A stretch of 7,335 nucleotides of DNA from Bacteroidales bacterium UBA4347 (lineage in GTDB: Bacteria; Bacteroidota; Bacteroidia; Bacteroidales; P3): assembly GCA_002394185.1 (NCBI GenBank), contig DGTB01000176.1:1-7335 (forward strand). The letters run 5' to 3'. A model generated the notes under the pieces. It saw nothing but the letters and a program-made list of their open reading frames with translations. It ran no database searches and was not told the DNA's origin. Made by a program: the position numbers and the translations under genes. Positions 5,603 to 7,335 of this stretch are shown here, one piece after another (the first letter of the stretch is position 1; every line of letters begins with the position of its first letter).

Positions 5603-6077
5603 CGGCAGCGGTGAGTTTTTCGAAGAGGGCGGTACAGCCGGTGTTGATGTCGTCCCAGGCTATGTTGAACTTGCGCGTATACCAAGGGTCGGCGACATCG
5701 CGGCCGTGGTGTTTGGTGTCGCTTTCGGGGGTATGGTCGAGCAGCAGCGACAGCTTGCCTTCAGGGTCGCCGCCAAAGAGGAGCTGCATATTGTGCAGAT
5801 TGGCTTCATCCATGCCGATAAGCATGTCATAGCGGTCGTAATCGTCAGGGGTCAGCTGGCGCGACGTCTTGCCCGGGCAGCCGATACCGTGTTCGGCCAG
5901 GGTGCGTTTGGCCAAAGGGTAGACGGGATTGCCGACCTCCTCGTCGCTCGTGGCTGCCGAGGCCACCTCAAAGTCATCCTCCAGCCCGGCGCGACGCACC
6001 AGGCGCTTGAAGATGAACTCCGCCATCGGGCTGCGGCAGATGTTTCCGTGACAGACAAAAAGGATTCTCTTGCTCAT
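5595..6077 (-). CDS. low-molecular-weight protein tyrosine phosphatase
   Basis: A 160-residue cytosolic enzyme hydrolysing phosphotyrosine through a cysteinyl-phosphate intermediate. The P-loop CX5RS is VCHGNICRSP, with nucleophile Cys9, Arg15 and Ser16. The general-acid motif is ADPWYTRKF, with Asp130 followed by Pro131. Length and the absence of extra domains fit bacterial LMW-PTPs. These often counter tyrosine kinases of capsule synthesis, but no such kinase or capsule gene is near here, so the target is unknown. The ATG at 6077 starts MSKRILFVCHGN directly at the first strand, as in the family. It lies 46 bp after the lipoprotein gene without a terminator and overlaps the next gene by 8 bp. 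All catalytic residues are present. Confidence 0.95.
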   Translation of the reverse strand: MSKRILFVCHGNICRSPMAEFIFKRLVRRAGLEDDFEVASAATSDEEVGNPVYPLAKRTLAEHGIGCPGKTSRQLTPDDYDRYDMLIGMDEANLHNMQLLFGGDPEGKLSLLLDHTPESDTKHHGRDVADPWYTRKFNIAWDDINTGCTALFEKLTAADE

Positions 6078-6123
6078 GGATGAATTCTGTTTATATGGTT
6101 CTTACGGCCTTGGCCTGCGGCCT

Positions 6124-6927
6124 TTACTGTATCTTGGTCATGCTGAAGGTGGCGGTGTAGGCGGAGCCGTCCTCGCGGTGGCGCAGGGCGGTCCAGTTCA
6201 TCTGGCCATTTTCGATAGAGGCAATCTCCCACCACTCGCGGAGCTCCACGTCGTTCTCGCCGGTGTCTTTCCAGCGGGAACACAGCAGGACGCCGTCAAC
6301 GAAGTACTCGTTGAACACGTTCTCATGCAGCTGCCACTGGCCATCGACCAGGTCGTAGTAGCCATAGGTGGCGTCCTCGCGGTACTCCCAGCGATGAAGC
6401 TCGCCGTCATCATGATCGGATCCCTCGCTGGTGACACGCCCCTCCCACACGCCGATAATGTCCTGGCGGTAATCGGCAGGAACTTTCTCGTATCGGGCAT
6501 CCATCTCGCGGCTGGCAACGACCTCGTTGTCGCGATAGATGCGCTGTACGGAATGGGCCTTGAACTCGCTGGATGTGACGGTGTCGACATCGTACTCGAA
6601 GACTACGCGGAGGCGCTTGTTGGGTTCATAGGAAAGGGTAACCTTGTCGCCGTCGATACTGACACCACATGTGCGATAGGCATCCCACATCTCCGACTCC
6701 TCGGTGAAGTCGGCACGCGAGGTGCTGACAATGGCCGTGGTGTCGGAAGTGAACGTGACGACCCACTTCTCGTTGGTCGGCACGGGCTGACCATTGTGTT
6801 CGGCATCCATCCATTTGCCCTGCAACTGCTGGGCAAGGCTGCGGCCGTTGTCATTATTGTCTTCATCTTTGCCACAAGAGGCAAGAACGGTGGCCACAAG
6901 GGCGATAATCGTAAAAATCTTTTTCAC
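6124..6927 (-). CDS. lipoprotein with two lipocalin-like halves
   Basis: The 267-residue protein begins with a lipoprotein signal, MKKIFTIIALVATVLASCGK, with lipid-modified Cys18 expected. The following acidic KDEDNNDN stretch resembles the export signal for surface-exposed Bacteroidota lipoproteins. The rest is beta-rich and seems duplicated: LQGKWMDAEHNG (35-46) and IIGVWEGRVTSEG (157-169) both look like the first strand of lipocalin-like domains of Bacteroidota, and both halves continue with alternating strands. No ligand can be inferred. The start is GTG at 6927; an upstream in-frame TAG blocks extension and the signal peptide starts there. It is the first gene after a strong promoter-like sequence, with a leader of about 60 nt, and probably leads an operon with the phosphatase and PurL-like genes. 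Confidence 0.85.
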   Translation of the reverse strand: MKKIFTIIALVATVLASCGKDEDNNDNGRSLAQQLQGKWMDAEHNGQPVPTNEKWVVTFTSDTTAIVSTSRADFTEESEMWDAYRTCGVSIDGDKVTLSYEPNKRLRVVFEYDVDTVTSSEFKAHSVQRIYRDNEVVASREMDARYEKVPADYRQDIIGVWEGRVTSEGSDHDDGELHRWEYREDATYGYYDLVDGQWQLHENVFNEYFVDGVLLCSRWKDTGENDVELREWWEIASIENGQMNWTALRHREDGSAYTATFSMTKIQ

Positions 6928-6992
6928 TATTTACACAATAACTTATTAATTATCTATCACTTGCACAACAAGAATTATATTCCTTACCACTG

Positions 6993-7024
6993 CAAAGATA
7001 CAACTTTTTGTGCAATAAAACAAA
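6993..7024 (-). promoter_or_regulatory. Bacteroidota-type promoter for the lipoprotein operon
   Basis: TTTG (7021-7024) and TATCTTTG (6993-7000) on the minus strand are separated by 20 bp, a full match to the Bacteroidota consensus. Transcription should start near 6986, about 60 nt before the GTG start. The -33 box overlaps the T-tract of the rplS terminator. Confidence 0.85.
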
Positions 7025-7053
7025 AAAGAAAGCGTCCTTTTGAGGGGACGCTT
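7022..7053 (-). terminator. intrinsic terminator of rplS
   Basis: AAGCGTCC (7046-7053 read on the minus strand) pairs perfectly over 8 bp with GGACGCTT (7030-7037) around an eight-base loop. It is followed by TTCTTTTTTG on the minus strand. It lies 33 bp after the rplS stop codon and should end the ribosomal-protein transcript. Confidence 0.9.
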
Positions 7054-7086
7054 CCTTGTTCCAAGCATATCGCAAGGGGCAGTCGA

Positions 7087-7335
7087 CTAATGTCTCTTCT
7101 CCTTGATACGGGCTTTCTTACCGGTAAGATTGCGCAGATAGAAGATACGGGCACGGCGCACAGCACCATGCTTGTTGACGTCGATCTGCTCGATGAACGG
7201 GCTGGCAAAGGGGAAGATACGCTCCACTCCGACGCCGTTGGCAATCTTACGGACAGTAAAGGTCTCAGTAGCTCCGCTTCCACTGCGCTGCAGGACAACG
7301 CCCTGGAAGTTCTGGATTCTCTCTTTGTTTCCTTC
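7087..7335 (-). CDS. rplS: 50S ribosomal protein L19, C-terminal part
   Basis: The last 82 codons are in frame from the window edge to TAG at 7087-7089; the start lies outside. The sequence RIQNFQGVVLQRSGSG, then ETFTVRKIANGVGVERIFP and KHGAVRRARIFYLRNLTGKK, is the well-conserved core and C-terminus of L19, which sits at the interface of the 30S and 50S subunits. About 30-35 residues are missing at the N-terminus. The gene ends in its own terminator and seems unlinked in expression to the downstream lipoprotein. Confidence 0.97.
   Translation of the reverse strand, partial: EGNKERIQNFQGVVLQRSGSGATETFTVRKIANGVGVERIFPFASPFIEQIDVNKHGAVRRARIFYLRNLTGKKARIKEKRH

Noticed and set aside
4820..5614. 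264-codon plus-strand frame opposite the PurL-like gene
   Set aside because: Its Glu/Val/Ala-rich, repetitive composition is an antisense effect; the minus-strand gene has family motifs and a coupled start.

Overview
The window looks like chromosomal DNA from a gut-type Bacteroidota, most likely order Bacteroidales. Three promoter-like sites match the Bacteroidota consensus TAnnTTTG, and two of them also have a TTTG box 19-20 bp upstream. Start sites lack strong Shine-Dalgarno sequences, and there are Bacteroidota-style lipoproteins. The genus cannot be fixed from the sequence alone. Every gene I can support lies on the minus strand, so the region is best read from position 7335 down to 1.

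Right part (7335-4808): the 3' end of rplS (ribosomal protein L19) is followed by a clear intrinsic terminator. The U-tract of that terminator overlaps the -33 box of the promoter for the next unit. That unit is a lipoprotein with two lipocalin-like halves, a low-molecular-weight tyrosine phosphatase, and a protein with a PurM/PurL C-terminal-like region. The last two overlap by 8 bp (ATGAGTGA). No terminator separates the first two, so the three are probably one operon.

Middle (4807-3900): a 67-codon ORF of unknown function, then a long AT-rich hairpin with a nine-U tail that would end minus-strand transcripts. About 400 bp of non-coding DNA follows. It holds copies of a CAATCAGAA motif, five tandem 11-bp units, a strongly C-rich stretch (potential G-quadruplex on the minus strand) and a -7-like box.

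Left part (3899-1): a 194-codon ORF that looks like a mosaic. A lipoprotein signal and the start of an amino-acid-binding protein are joined to the middle of a GlnQ-type ABC ATPase without its Walker A motif, then to an unrecognised C-terminal segment. Next comes a full-length mutS. A Bacteroidota promoter starting 8 bp after the mutS stop drives a tRNA cluster: Gly(GCC), Leu(UAA), Gly(GCC), a Lys(CUU)-like tRNA whose acceptor stem does not pair, and the 5' end of a probable tRNA-Ser.

Most of the window is housekeeping. The points most worth a second look are the mosaic ABC ORF, the Lys tRNA with a broken acceptor stem, and the repeat-rich intergenic block. I see no convincing new defence or mobile system.
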